From: Rhizobium terricola
Lineage (GTDB): Bacteria; Pseudomonadota; Alphaproteobacteria; Rhizobiales; Rhizobiaceae
Direction: 5' to 3'
Assembly (NCBI RefSeq): GCF_012927355.1
Contig: NZ_JABBGK010000001.1
Span: 986,649-1,050,648 of the forward strand
DNA: 64,000 bases
Shown: one piece after another, positions 34,891 through 45,489 of the stretch
How positions within the stretch are numbered: position 1 is the stretch's first letter
How the letters are laid out: each line of letters begins with the position of its first letter
The notes under the pieces: generated by a model
Databases searched by the model: none
Told to the model about the DNA's origin: nothing
What the model saw: only the letters and a program-made list of their open reading frames with translations
Program-made: the position numbers and the translations under genes

Positions 34891-35778
34891 ATGCAGATGT
34901 CCACAGCTCATTTCCGTGCAGCGGCGGTCCTTGCCGCCCTGATCGTGGCATCGTTGTCCGGTCGGGCCGATGCCCAGGCGCTTGCGCCGTTCAAGGACGA
35001 GCTTTTTTCCGCGCCGGCGATCCTCGAAAGCCGCGACGGGGGCGATTTCGAGATCGTTGATTACCAGGAACTGCGCGACATCAACGGCCGCGACCAGATC
35101 CCGGAGCGCAGGGTCAAGCAGAAGTATGTCGACCTCTCGGTGAAGCGTGAGCAGGTCAACGAAACGCTTCGCCTCGCCTCCGGCCCTCTCGACGTGGCGC
35201 GTGTCGGGCCGGCGGAGGAGGCTGCCTTCACGGTCATCTTCATTCACGGCCGGGGCGGTGACCGGCGTCTCGGCGTCAACGACTTCTCCTTCGGCGGCAA
35301 TTTCAACCGGCTCAAGAACCTCACGGTGAAGGGCGGCGGCGTCTATTATGCACCCTCCGTCTCGTCTTTTGATGCGTCGGGTGTGGCGGCGATCTCGTCG
35401 CTGATCGCCTATGCCGCCAGCCAGGCGCCGGGCCGGCCGGTGGTGTTGTCCTGCGCGTCGATGGGCAGTTTCATCTGCTGGGGCGTGGCCCGGGACGCCG
35501 CTGCCGTCGGCCAGCTCGCCGGGCTTGCGATCCTCGGCGGCGCGACGGATCCGGATTTTACGAAGAGCGCCGCCTTCAAGGCGAAACTGCCGATTGCCTT
35601 CACCCATGGCAGCCGCGACAGCGTCTATGCGGCGACCGACCAGGTCGCGCTCTACGAGAGGCTCCACAAGACCGGCTACCCGACCCGTTTCACTCTGTTC
35701 GAGACGGGTTCGCATGGCACGCCGGTGCGCATGAGCGACTGGCGGCAGATCCTCAATTGGCTTTTCGCGCGGGGGTAG
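34891..35778 (+). CDS. Secreted alpha/beta hydrolase fold protein
   Basis: A 295-residue protein with a signal peptide (AAAVLAALIVASLSGRADAQ, cut near ADA/QA) and an alpha/beta-hydrolase core. It has the oxyanion stretch IFIHGRGGDRR and a nucleophile elbow reading SCASMGSF, with Ser in an A-S-M-G context. The acid and histidine region is HGSRDSVYAATD then TGSHGTPVRMSDW. It is probably a periplasmic esterase or similar, substrate unknown. Start at 34891 follows GGAAGGAG; a second ATG at 34897 is possible. It is divergent from parE. Confidence 0.75.
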   Translation: MQMSTAHFRAAAVLAALIVASLSGRADAQALAPFKDELFSAPAILESRDGGDFEIVDYQELRDINGRDQIPERRVKQKYVDLSVKREQVNETLRLASGPLDVARVGPAEEAAFTVIFIHGRGGDRRLGVNDFSFGGNFNRLKNLTVKGGGVYYAPSVSSFDASGVAAISSLIAYAASQAPGRPVVLSCASMGSFICWGVARDAAAVGQLAGLAILGGATDPDFTKSAAFKAKLPIAFTHGSRDSVYAATDQVALYERLHKTGYPTRFTLFETGSHGTPVRMSDWRQILNWLFARG

Positions 35779-35937
35779 AATCGCCTAGTGCAGCAGAATT
35801 TGCTAATAAATGCTGCAAATATGAGCCTGATTTTCACCATATCGCCCGATTTGGCGGCAAATTTCCCTGCCTGCGCTTTCCATCGGCGTGCCGATTTGCT
35901 ACGTCCGGCCGAACGTAAGATGGGGTGGGTTTTTACC

Positions 35938-36711
35938 ATGACGACACCGAATGTCCGTCCGCTTGTCGCGGGAAACTGGAAGATGAACGGCACGCGCGCC
36001 TCGCTTGACCAGATCAAGGCGATGGCAGAGGGCGTCAAGGGTCCGCTGTCGGAGAAGGTCGAAACGCTGATCTGCCCGCCCGCCACGCTGCTCTATGTCG
36101 CAACCGCACTTTGCGACGACAGCCCACTGGCGATCGGTGCGCAGGATTGCCACCAGAAGGCTTCGGGTGCCCATACCGGTGACATCTCGGCGGAGATGAT
36201 CGCCGATTGCTTCGGTACCCATGTCATCGTCGGCCACTCCGAGCGTCGCACCGACCATGCCGAAACCGACCATCTGATTCGGGCCAAGGCGGAGGCCGCC
36301 TATGCCGCCGAGCTGACCGCGATCATCTGCATCGGCGAGACCGCCGATGAACGCAAGGGCGGCCAGACGCTCGACATCTTGAAGCGCCAGCTTGCCGGCT
36401 CCGTGCCGGATGCCGCGACCGCGGAAAACACGGTCATCGCCTATGAGCCCGTCTGGGCGATCGGCACGGGCCTGACGCCGACGGCTGCGGATGTCGCCGA
36501 AGCGCATGCCTTCATGCGTGGCGAACTCGTCAAGCGTTTCGGTGAGGCCGGCGCGAAAATGCGCGTGCTCTACGGCGGTTCGGTAAAGCCTTCGAACGCC
36601 AAAGAACTGATGGGCGTTGCCAATGTCGACGGTGCGCTGATCGGTGGCGCCAGCTTGAAAGCCGAGGATTTCCTCGCCATATACCGCGCTTACGAAGAAC
36701 TCACTGCCTGA
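35938..36711 (+). CDS. tpiA: Triose-phosphate isomerase
   Basis: A 257-residue TIM-barrel enzyme interconverting dihydroxyacetone phosphate and glyceraldehyde 3-phosphate. Active-site residues are visible: Lys15 in GNWKMNG, His in VGHSERR, Glu in [11 protein letters not shown], plus the phosphate loop [10 protein letters not shown] and GALIGGASL. Start at 35938 gives [15 protein letters not shown]; the open frame before it is not conserved. secG follows 92 bases downstream, as in many rhizobia. Confidence 0.97.
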   Translation: MTTPNVRPLVAGNWKMNGTRASLDQIKAMAEGVKGPLSEKVETLICPPATLLYVATALCDDSPLAIGAQDCHQKASGAHTGDISAEMIADCFGTHVIVGHSERRTDHAETDHLIRAKAEAAYAAELTAIICIGETADERKGGQTLDILKRQLAGSVPDAATAENTVIAYEPVWAIGTGLTPTAADVAEAHAFMRGELVKRFGEAGAKMRVLYGGSVKPSNAKELMGVANVDGALIGGASLKAEDFLAIYRAYEELTA

Positions 36712-36803
36712 AAAGGCGGGAAGGGGTCTTTCTTTGCCGATGCCTCTCATGTAAAGAGCGGCCAACCGATTGATTTTGCCCTCAGCGGGCAGGTGGAAAT
36801 TCC

Positions 36804-37205
36804 ATGCAGACCGTATTGATTGTCATTCATCTCATGATCGTGCTGGCGCTTGTCGGCGTGGTGCTGATCCAGCGTTCCGAAGGCGGTGGCCTTGGCATCG
36901 GCGGCGGTTCCGGCTTCATGTCGGCGCGCGGTACGGCCAATGCACTGACCCGCACCACGGCGATCCTGGCGACGCTGTTCTTCATCACGTCGCTCGGCCT
37001 CGGCCTGCTGGCTCGCTATGAGTCGAAGCCCACGGACATCCTCGACCGGATCCCGGCCGGCAACGCCGCACCTTCAGGCAATGTCCTCGACCAGCTTCCG
37101 GGCGCTGCTCCGGCCACGACGACGGCACCCGCCGCCAACGGTGCTGCCGCACCGGCGCCGGCCGCCCCCAAGGCCGATCCGAACGCCGTTCCGACCGGCA
37201 ACTGA
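36804..37205 (+). CDS. secG: Preprotein translocase subunit SecG
   Basis: A 133-residue inner-membrane protein with two membrane helices (about residues 3-22 and 53-70) joined by the loop QRSEGGGLGIGGGSGFMSARGT, the SecG signature. A long Ala/Pro-rich cytoplasmic or periplasmic tail follows, an alphaproteobacterial extension. It helps SecYEG pump unfolded proteins out. A terminator at 37226-37258 ends the transcript before pyrG. Confidence 0.93.
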   Translation: MQTVLIVIHLMIVLALVGVVLIQRSEGGGLGIGGGSGFMSARGTANALTRTTAILATLFFITSLGLGLLARYESKPTDILDRIPAGNAAPSGNVLDQLPGAAPATTTAPAANGAAAPAPAAPKADPNAVPTGN

Positions 37206-37225
37206 TCGGGTCTTCTCTCTTCGCT

Positions 37226-37258
37226 CCGGCGGGCTCTCGGGTCCGCCGGTTTTCTTTT
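37226..37258 (+). terminator. Rho-independent terminator after secG
   Basis: CCGGCGG pairs with CCGCCGG over a ten-base loop, followed by TTTTCTTTT. It lies 91 bases before pyrG, so pyrG needs its own promoter or read-through. Confidence 0.7.
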
Positions 37259-37297
37259 GTGCATATTCCGCCCCACTTAACAAAAAAAGTGGGATGA

Positions 37298-38977
<1,680 letters not shown>

Positions 38978-39010
38978 GCCGATCGTGCCTGCGGGCGGCC
39001 AGGCCGCTCG

Positions 39011-39985
39011 CTATCCTAGCCGCTCCCGCGCGTGCTCCGGCACGTGCGCGGCATAGTTGGCGAATCCCAGATCGTTCGAGATCCTCGTCACGACCTCGCG
39101 CAGCCATTTGTGCGCGGGGTCCTTGTCGTACCGGGCGTGCCAATAGAGGTTGACCGCTCCGGCCGGGACCGGGATCGGCGGAAGGTAAAGCGTGAGCTGC
39201 AAGTCGTCGTACACGGTCAGCGCAAACTGCACGGGCAGGGCGGCAATCATGTCGCCGCCGGCGGCGGCAAGAGCCACCGCTTGGAAATGTGGCAATGCAA
39301 GCACGACGTTGCGACGCTGGCCAGACGCGGCCAGGGCCTCGTCGATCATCCCCGACATGCTGCCGTCGATGGACCGCAACACATGCGGGAGGGCGGAGAA
39401 GATCTGGATCGGCATCGGATGCCAGGGTTCGACGGAGGCGAGCGACGGATTGTCCTTTGCCGCGACAATCACGAATGGCGAGTGGAACAACTTGGTGGAC
39501 GATACGTAGTCGGGTACGTCGAGAGGCCGTTCGAGTGCCAGGTCCACGGTGCTTTCGGCGAGCAGGCGCCCCACGTCGCCGCGGGCGCTGTCCAGGAGGC
39601 GCATGCGCACGCAAGGCGCTTCCTGCCGCACGGCGCGCGAGAGGGGCGGCATCAGCAGCATGGAAAAGAAGTCTGCGCCCGACAGCGAGAAGGTCCGTTC
39701 AAGCGTCGCGAGCTCCAGGCCGCGGACACCGCGGATCATGTCTTCGATTTCGGCCAGCGCCGCGCTCGCCCGCTCGCCCATCTGGCTTGCCAGCGGCGTC
39801 GGCAGCATTTCGTTTCCCTGGCGGACGAACAGGGCGTCGTTGAAGATCTGCCTGAGGCGATTCAGGGCGGCGCTCACCGCCGGCTGCGACAGGCCGATGC
39901 GCTCGCCGGCCCGGGTCACGCTGCGCTCGTGCATCAGTGCGTCGAAGACCCGGATCAGATTGAGGTCGAGTGCATTGAAATTCAT
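39011..39985 (-). CDS. LysR-family transcriptional regulator, NodD-like subgroup
   Basis: A 324-residue regulator. The N-terminal winged helix-turn-helix is NLIRVFDALMHERSVTRAGERIGLSQPAVSAALNRLRQ, and a ligand-binding domain follows. The DLNLIRVFDALM start is typical of the NodD/SyrM-like branch. Start at ATG 39985 (MNFNALDLNL); the frame is open to 40099 but reaches over the divergent cupin gene. It is divergent from a cupin gene with 98 bases between, which contains an ATT-N11-AAT site, so it likely controls that gene. The signal is unknown. Confidence 0.9.
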   Translation of the reverse strand: MNFNALDLNLIRVFDALMHERSVTRAGERIGLSQPAVSAALNRLRQIFNDALFVRQGNEMLPTPLASQMGERASAALAEIEDMIRGVRGLELATLERTFSLSGADFFSMLLMPPLSRAVRQEAPCVRMRLLDSARGDVGRLLAESTVDLALERPLDVPDYVSSTKLFHSPFVIVAAKDNPSLASVEPWHPMPIQIFSALPHVLRSIDGSMSGMIDEALAASGQRRNVVLALPHFQAVALAAAGGDMIAALPVQFALTVYDDLQLTLYLPPIPVPAGAVNLYWHARYDKDPAHKWLREVVTRISNDLGFANYAAHVPEHARERLG

Positions 39986-40009
39986 CCCGTGAATTCCGCC
40001 TATACGATC

Positions 40010-40026
40010 ATTGGATTGGAGTGAAT
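40010..40026. promoter_or_regulatory. Likely LysR-type binding site (ATT-N11-AAT)
   Basis: ATT, eleven bases, AAT: the T-N11-A pattern inside an inverted repeat, centred in the gap between the LysR gene and the cupin gene. It is 24 bases from the regulator start and 58 from the cupin start. Confidence 0.45.
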
Positions 40027-40083
40027 GCACGCGAAACGTTAGTCGAACCTCGTTCCAAACTTGAGGATACGGAGGATTTCGAC

Positions 40084-40563
40084 ATGAACATACAGACAAA
40101 CATCAAGGCCGAAGACAAGCTCTACTGGTTCGGCAATACCCTGATCGCCATCCGGCTCGCCTCGGCGAGCGGCGCGGACGGCCTTTCTGTCGTCGAACAC
40201 TGGATGCCGTATGGCGAGGCGCCGCCGCTGCACGTGCATCACAACGAGGACGAAGTATTCCATATCCTCGACGGCGTCATGCGGTTTGAGGTCGATGGAC
40301 GCGAAGTCATCGGCCGGGCGGGCGACACGCTCATCGCGCCGAAGGGCGTTCCGCATGCCTTCCGGGTGGAAAGCCTGTCGGGCGCCCGTTGCCTGACACT
40401 GATGCGCGGCGCCGATTTCGAAACCATGCTGCGCGAAGCGAGCCGCCCCGCGCCCGGCCCGGAACTGCCGCCGGCCGTTGTGCCGACGCCGGGCATGATC
40501 GACAGTCTGGTCGCCGCCTGCGCCCGAAATCACATCGCCATCATCGGTCCGCCATTGGCGTGA
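40084..40563 (+). CDS. Cupin domain protein
   Basis: A 159-residue single-domain cupin. The first motif PPLHVHHNEDEVFHILDG has the HxH(x)nE metal-binding pattern; the second is APKGVPHAFRV with its His. Small cupins of this type can be quercetinase-like, isomerases or ligand-binding proteins; no function can be assigned. Start at 40084 follows GGAGG. It is divergent from the LysR gene and probably its target. Confidence 0.85.
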   Translation: MNIQTNIKAEDKLYWFGNTLIAIRLASASGADGLSVVEHWMPYGEAPPLHVHHNEDEVFHILDGVMRFEVDGREVIGRAGDTLIAPKGVPHAFRVESLSGARCLTLMRGADFETMLREASRPAPGPELPPAVVPTPGMIDSLVAACARNHIAIIGPPLA

Positions 40564-40784
40564 TGGCAATCGGGGACCGGCAGCAAGGACAGAGCGCGGT
40601 CGGCCCCTCCACCCGCATATCCCTTTTGTCCTGATCTCCAGCGATCCGAAATCGTTCGCAACCGTCAAGGTCGCGGTGCCGCCGCGATTGGATCATTCTT
40701 TCGCCACGCGCGTTCACCAAGGTCCGCCTCTGCGTCGGCCAACCGGCCCGGACGGATAACGAGACGACAAGAAGGAATACAGGG

Positions 40785-41318
40785 ATGAAGAAGACAATCA
40801 CGATGGCAATTGCCGCTCTTCCGGTGCTGACATCGGCGGGCATGGCCGTGTCCGCGGATGTGGTGACGGCGCGCGAACCGGTTCCGACCTATCAGGAAAG
40901 CGACCGGGTGGGCGGTGTGAAGATCGGCTATCTGACCTGCGACATCGCGGGAGGCGTCGGCTATGTACTGGGTTCGGCCAAGCAGGCCGACTGCGTCTTC
41001 TCCTCGGCCATGGGGGGCGAGGCGCTGGACCGCTACAGCGGCGTGGTCCGCAAGATGGGCGTCGATGTCGGCTTCACCACCCGCTCGAAGCTCGTCTGGG
41101 CGGTGTTTGCACCGACGGCGGGCTATCATCATGGATCGCTGGGCGGCCTCTACCAGGGGGCCAGTGCGGAGGCGACCGTCGGCGCAGGGATCGGCGCCAA
41201 TCTGCTGGTCGGTGGAACCGCCGGGTCGATCCACTTGCAGACCGTCAGCGTGACCGGCCAGCTCGGCCTCAACCTTGCCGCGACCGGGACCTCGATGACG
41301 CTCACCCCGGAAGGCTGA
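40785..41318 (+). CDS. DUF992 secreted protein
   Basis: A 177-residue protein with a signal peptide (MKKTITMAIAALPVLTSAGMAVSA) and the DUF992 core: VKIGYLTCDIAGGVGYVLGSAKQADCVF, with two cysteines that may pair, then glycine-rich strands ending in LNLAATGTSMTLTPEG. The family is restricted mainly to alphaproteobacteria, is probably periplasmic, and has no known function. The SD AAGAAGGAA precedes the start. It ends at a shared bidirectional terminator with the TadG-like gene. Confidence 0.8.
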   Translation: MKKTITMAIAALPVLTSAGMAVSADVVTAREPVPTYQESDRVGGVKIGYLTCDIAGGVGYVLGSAKQADCVFSSAMGGEALDRYSGVVRKMGVDVGFTTRSKLVWAVFAPTAGYHHGSLGGLYQGASAEATVGAGIGANLLVGGTAGSIHLQTVSVTGQLGLNLAATGTSMTLTPEG

Positions 41319-41365
41319 CGGACGAACGGGCGGACCACGCCAGCCGCTCGCTTCTGTCGCGAATG

Positions 41366-41399
41366 AAAAAAGGGGACGGTCAAAGCGACCGTCCCCTTT
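41366..41399. terminator. Bidirectional terminator between the DUF992 and TadG-like genes
   Basis: GGGGACGGTC-AAAGC-GACCGTCCCC, flanked by six A's and three T's. It can end both converging transcripts. Confidence 0.75.
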
Positions 41400-41424
41400 C
41401 TGATGTTGATGCGGACTCGTGCCG

Positions 41425-42663
41425 TCAGTTGACGAGGCGCACACCTTCGGTGCCCGCAGAGCTCGAGGCACCGCCGTCATAGGGTTCGAGCAGCCAGTTG
41501 GCCGAGTTGACGATCATCTGGTTGACCACGAGCGAGATCTTGTTCACCTGGTTGGTCGTCGAGTTATAGGTGACGTTCCGGTTGGGCAGGTAGACGATCC
41601 CTTCGAGGATCTCACCCTTGGAGCCGTTGAAGATATACTGCTGCTTGTTGGCGTTGTTCGCGGCGTCGCTGGTCTTCTCGTACATCAGGATGCCCTTGTA
41701 GGTGCCGCTGGTCGGGGCCGTCCCGGTGAATTTCACGCCGCCATTGATCCGGATCTCGCTGTAGACATCGGGGAAATAGAAGGTCACACCCTCGGCGATC
41801 ACCGTCGAATTGCTGTTGATGATCATCCGACCCTTGATGATGTGAAGGCCCGGCTGGAAGGTGACGGTCGGCGAACCGTTGAAGGTGACATCACAGTGCA
41901 CGCCCGGTTTCAGCGACTGGGTGGTACCGTCCTTCGTGCCGCTGGTCGTGCAGGTCGAAGAGACGGTCGGTTCCGGCAGCTTTCCGGCATGCGGATCGGC
42001 ATCCGGCGTGCAGCCGACCTGCATGTTCGTCAGGGTGCCGCCGTTCTTGATGTAGTTGGTACCCTTTACGCAGAACTTGGCGGTATCGATCTTCGATCCG
42101 GAATTCATGATGAAGGCCGGCGAGGCCTTGGAATGGACGTTCACGGTGCAGGCCTTGGAATAGACGTTTGCGCCTGAATTGATCAATACGTCCTGACCCG
42201 TGCTGCCGAGCACATAGATACAGCCGGTGTTCGTGGCCGTTTTTTTCGTGGCGATCGCCGTCGAACGCACTGCGATCTGGAGACTGTTCTTGCCGACAAG
42301 GCTCAGGAACGGTGTATTGATTTCGGTATCAAAATCCAGAGTCAGGCTTCCGTCCGAATTCTGGGCAATCTTCAGCAGCTTTTCGAAGTCGATCTCTTCT
42401 TCGCTGGCATTGGCCAGGAATTGCTTGATCTTCTCTATCTGGGCTTCCTCGGATGTTTCCCGGACGGCTGCGAGCGCCGCGCTGTCGAGCAGTGCCTGCA
42501 GGCGTTCCTTCTCCGCAAAGGCGCGGGCCGCATCGATCGCTCCGCCGGCAGCCAGCAGAAGAACGGGAAGGAGAAGGGCGGTGATCATGCCGAAGTTGCC
42601 ACCACGTTCGCGCAGATAGCGTTTTAGAAAGCCTGAATTCAATATATTTCTAATATGACGCAT
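41425..42663 (-). CDS. TadG-like pilus-assembly family surface protein
   Basis: A 412-residue protein. It starts with a TadE/TadG-type N-terminus: a basic stretch, then RERGGNFGMITALLLPVLLLAAGGAIDAARA (about residues 19-48), a membrane anchor, and a helix (KERLQALLDSAALAAV). The rest is Asn/Ser/Gly/Thr-rich and beta-patterned, with short repeats such as VLINSGANV, FIMNSGSKI and YIKNGGTL. This resembles a beta-helix rather than the VWA domain usual in TadG. It is probably exported and anchored. No tad/cpa pilus genes are near, so it is an orphan. Confidence 0.7.
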   Translation of the reverse strand: MRHIRNILNSGFLKRYLRERGGNFGMITALLLPVLLLAAGGAIDAARAFAEKERLQALLDSAALAAVRETSEEAQIEKIKQFLANASEEEIDFEKLLKIAQNSDGSLTLDFDTEINTPFLSLVGKNSLQIAVRSTAIATKKTATNTGCIYVLGSTGQDVLINSGANVYSKACTVNVHSKASPAFIMNSGSKIDTAKFCVKGTNYIKNGGTLTNMQVGCTPDADPHAGKLPEPTVSSTCTTSGTKDGTTQSLKPGVHCDVTFNGSPTVTFQPGLHIIKGRMIINSNSTVIAEGVTFYFPDVYSEIRINGGVKFTGTAPTSGTYKGILMYEKTSDAANNANKQQYIFNGSKGEILEGIVYLPNRNVTYNSTTNQVNKISLVVNQMIVNSANWLLEPYDGGASSSAGTEGVRLVN

Positions 42664-42965
42664 GTCAAAACCGGCTGGTGCGAGAGATGGACTGTTTCGT
42701 TATCGAATAGTCCGGATGATTTAATATGAAGTTCTTGAGGCGTTTCGACTTTTAAATGATCACGCAACTAATATTACGGCCGAAGGTCGATTCGATCCAT
42801 CTGGCCGTTTGGAGTATGTTTCCCACTCTGGACCGCCGCACCGTCGGCTGATACTTCCCGAATGCCTTCCGCCAACCGGCGCCGGGCGATGGTTCTGACG
42901 ATGAGCGACATGGAAACCGGCGAGCGTGGGCTGCAGGTGAAGAGGCCGCGGAAAACGGCTGGCTC
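42664..42965. other. 302-base stretch between the TadG-like gene and moeA
   Basis: The left part (about 42664-42790) is AT-rich and probably holds the TadG-like promoter on the minus strand. The right part is GC-rich. A 36-codon frame (42862-42972, plus) and a 69-codon frame (42760-42969, minus) exist but show no family likeness or ribosome site. No clear terminator for moeA was found. Confidence 0.5.
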
Positions 42966-44189
42966 TCAATAGGTGTCGGGACGAAGCAGCAGGATCGGGG
43001 TCAGGCTGCCGGCAGCCATTTCCGGTGCTTGAGGCGGCCGAATGATGAGGCAGTCCGACCGGGCGAAGATCTTCATCATCGAAGAATCCTGCTTGCCATA
43101 ACTCTCGGCGACCAGCGTTCCGTCGGCGGCGCGGCCGAGGCGGGCGCGCAGATAATCCTGCCGCTTGTCGTTGGCAGACAGAAAGGTCGCCGTCCTCGCG
43201 GTCCCCTGGCGTGACAGCGGCGGGCGTCGCGTGAGGACGGCGAGCAGGGGCTCAAGGAAAAGAAGGCCGCAGACCATGGACGAGACCGGATTGCCGGGAA
43301 GGCCGAGGACATGCATGCCGTCGAGTTCACCGACCATCAGCGGCTTGCCCGGGCGCATGGCGATCTTCCAGAAGTCGAGCCGCATACCGGAGGCGACGAG
43401 CGTCGACTGCACGAGGTCATGATCGCCGACGGAAGCGCCGCCGAGCGTCACCAGCACGTCGACGCCCGCATCGCGGGCCCTGCCGATCGCCGCAGTGATC
43501 GCTGCGCGGTCGTCACGGACGATGCCGAGATCGATCACCTCGGCGCCGCTCTGCCGTGCCAGTGCGGCGATCGCGAAAGTGTTCGAGCCGATGATCTGCG
43601 AAGGGCCGGGTTCGGTGCCCGGCGGAACGAGTTCGTCGCCGGTCGCGAGGATGGCGACCTTAGGCCTTTCGAAGACGTCGACCGTCGCATGGTTCGTCGC
43701 CGCAATCAGCATCAGTCGGCTGAAATCGAGGCGATCGCCGGCCTGGAGAACGACTTCGTCCTCTGCGAAATCCTGTCCACGCGGGCGGATATGTCGTCCC
43801 TTGGTCACCTCGAACGTCGTGCGGATCACGCCGTCATCGCGTTTCTCGGCGTCTTCCTGGATGAGCACGGCGTCGGCGCCGGCAGGCACCGGAGCGCCGG
43901 TAAAGATACGGACCGTTTCGCCCGGTCCGACGGTGCCGTCAAAGGCGTGGCCGGCCGCGGACACGCCGATGACCTTGAGTTCCGCTCCAGGCTGAGGTAC
44001 GTCCTCGGCGCGCAGCGCATAACCGTCCATGGCGGAAGCATCGAAGGGCGGCTGGGTCAGCCGCGAGCGAATGTCGGTTGCGAGAACACGGCCGTCGGCA
44101 AGATCGAGCGCAATCGTTTCACGCCGTTCGACCGGTCTGGTGGCCCCGAGCAGCCGGGCCTGCGCGTCTTCGACCGAGAGGAGCGACAT
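42966..44189 (-). CDS. moeA: Molybdopterin molybdotransferase
   Basis: A 407-residue enzyme inserting molybdate into adenylated molybdopterin, the last general step of cofactor synthesis. The family motifs are present: QPPFDASAMDGYALRA, RIFTGAPVPAGADAVL, RGQDF, ILATGDELVPPG, TLGGASVGDHDLV, and RPGKPLMVGELDG then GLPGNPVSSMV. Its start overlaps the moaC stop (TGATG). It is the last gene of the minus-strand run that includes trpD and trpC. Its product would also feed the Cox-type genes at the left edge. Confidence 0.95.
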   Translation of the reverse strand: MSLLSVEDAQARLLGATRPVERRETIALDLADGRVLATDIRSRLTQPPFDASAMDGYALRAEDVPQPGAELKVIGVSAAGHAFDGTVGPGETVRIFTGAPVPAGADAVLIQEDAEKRDDGVIRTTFEVTKGRHIRPRGQDFAEDEVVLQAGDRLDFSRLMLIAATNHATVDVFERPKVAILATGDELVPPGTEPGPSQIIGSNTFAIAALARQSGAEVIDLGIVRDDRAAITAAIGRARDAGVDVLVTLGGASVGDHDLVQSTLVASGMRLDFWKIAMRPGKPLMVGELDGMHVLGLPGNPVSSMVCGLLFLEPLLAVLTRRPPLSRQGTARTATFLSANDKRQDYLRARLGRAADGTLVAESYGKQDSSMMKIFARSDCLIIRPPQAPEMAAGSLTPILLLRPDTY

Positions 44190-44674
44190 CAGCCGGCCTC
44201 CGGATGACGAAAGGTGCCCGACTTTCCGCCGGTCTTTTCGAGAAGGCGGATCCCGCCGATTTCCATCGCCTTGTCGGCGGCCTTGGCCATGTCGTAGATC
44301 GTCAGGCAGGTCACTGAAACGGCGGTCAGTGCCTCCATCTCGACACCGGTCTTGCCGGTGAGCTTTGCGGTCGCCGTGACACGCAGGCCGGGCAGGGCGT
44401 CATCCTCGGCGATATCCACCGTCACCTTCGTCAGCATCAGGGGATGGCAAAGCGGAATGAGGCTGGCGGTCTGTTTCGCCGCCATGATCCCGGCAATTCT
44501 GGCGGTGGCGATGACGTCGCCCTTCTTCGCATTGCCGGTGCGGATCAGATTCAGCGTTGCCGGTGCCATGCGGACGAAACCTTCGGCCGTCGCGCTGCGC
44601 TCCGTCTCTGCCTTTTCTCCCACATCCACCATGTGGGCTTCGCCCGAAGCGCTGATGTGGGTCAGGCCGCTCAT
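44189..44674 (-). CDS. moaC: Cyclic pyranopterin monophosphate synthase
   Basis: A 161-residue enzyme of the first stage of molybdenum cofactor synthesis, acting after MoaA. Key motifs: [44 protein letters not shown] with the catalytic His, and [21 protein letters not shown] with the essential Asp. Both ends overlap neighbours (stop of trpC, start of moeA), so it is translationally coupled. moaA is not in the window. Confidence 0.96.
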   Translation of the reverse strand: MSGLTHISASGEAHMVDVGEKAETERSATAEGFVRMAPATLNLIRTGNAKKGDVIATARIAGIMAAKQTASLIPLCHPLMLTKVTVDIAEDDALPGLRVTATAKLTGKTGVEMEALTAVSVTCLTIYDMAKAADKAMEIGGIRLLEKTGGKSGTFRHPEAG

Positions 44675-45486
44675 CAGGCAACCTGTGCAGGCGTTTCACC
44701 GGTCAGCAGCAGGCGCGTCGCGGCGGTGACGTCAGCCTGTCGCATCAGGCTCTCGCCGACGAGGAAGGTCGAGATGGCGCAGGCTTCCAACCGCTTGCAG
44801 TCCGCATAGGTGAAGATGCCGCTTTCTCCGACCAGCAGACGCTCCGGCGGTACCATCGGAGCAAGGCGCTCGCTGACGGAAAGGCTGACCTCGAAGGTTC
44901 GAAGATTGCGATTGTTGATGCCGATCATCGGCGAGGAGAGTTTCAGCGCGCGCTCCATCTCCGCTTCATCATGCACCTCGATCAGCACGTCCATGCCGAG
45001 AGAAAATGCGTCGTCCTCAAGCATTTTTGCTTCGTCGTCGCTGAGCGACGCCATGATCAGCAGGATGCAATCGGCGCCGTGGGCACGGGCCTCGTAGACC
45101 TGATAGGTCTCGAACATGAAGTCCTTGCGCAAAGCCGGCAGGCTGCAGGCCTGACGCGCCTGGACGAGATAGTCGAGTTTGCCCTGAAAGCTCGGCGTGT
45201 CGGTCAGCACCGAAAGGCAGGCAGCACCACCGGCCTCATAGGCGGCGGCCAGCGCCGGCGGGTCGAAGTCGGGACGGATCAGGCCCTTGGATGGGCTTGC
45301 CTTCTTGATCTCGGCGATCAGGCCGAAGATGCCGGCGGCGCGGCGATCGGCGAGGACCTGGTAGAAGCCGCGGGGCGCCGGCTGGTCGGCAGCCGCCGCC
45401 TTGAGTTCAGCAAGAGGACGCGCGGACTTTGCCGCCGCGATTTCCTCGCGCTTGTATTCTTCGATGCGTTTGAGGATGTCGGCCAT
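44674..45486 (-). CDS. trpC: Indole-3-glycerol phosphate synthase
   Basis: A 270-residue TIM-barrel enzyme of tryptophan synthesis. The motifs [42 protein letters not shown] and [17 protein letters not shown] carry the catalytic lysines and glutamates. It is a single-function protein, not fused to TrpF. Start lies 3 bases after the trpD stop. Its stop overlaps the moaC start, physically coupling tryptophan and molybdenum cofactor genes. Confidence 0.97.
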   Translation of the reverse strand: MADILKRIEEYKREEIAAAKSARPLAELKAAAADQPAPRGFYQVLADRRAAGIFGLIAEIKKASPSKGLIRPDFDPPALAAAYEAGGAACLSVLTDTPSFQGKLDYLVQARQACSLPALRKDFMFETYQVYEARAHGADCILLIMASLSDDEAKMLEDDAFSLGMDVLIEVHDEAEMERALKLSSPMIGINNRNLRTFEVSLSVSERLAPMVPPERLLVGESGIFTYADCKRLEACAISTFLVGESLMRQADVTAATRLLLTGETPAQVA

Positions 45487-45489
45487 GTC

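Noticed and set aside
42760..42969. A 69-codon minus-strand frame and a 36-codon plus-strand frame before moeA
   Set aside because: Basic, patternless translations without ribosome sites; not enough to call a gene.
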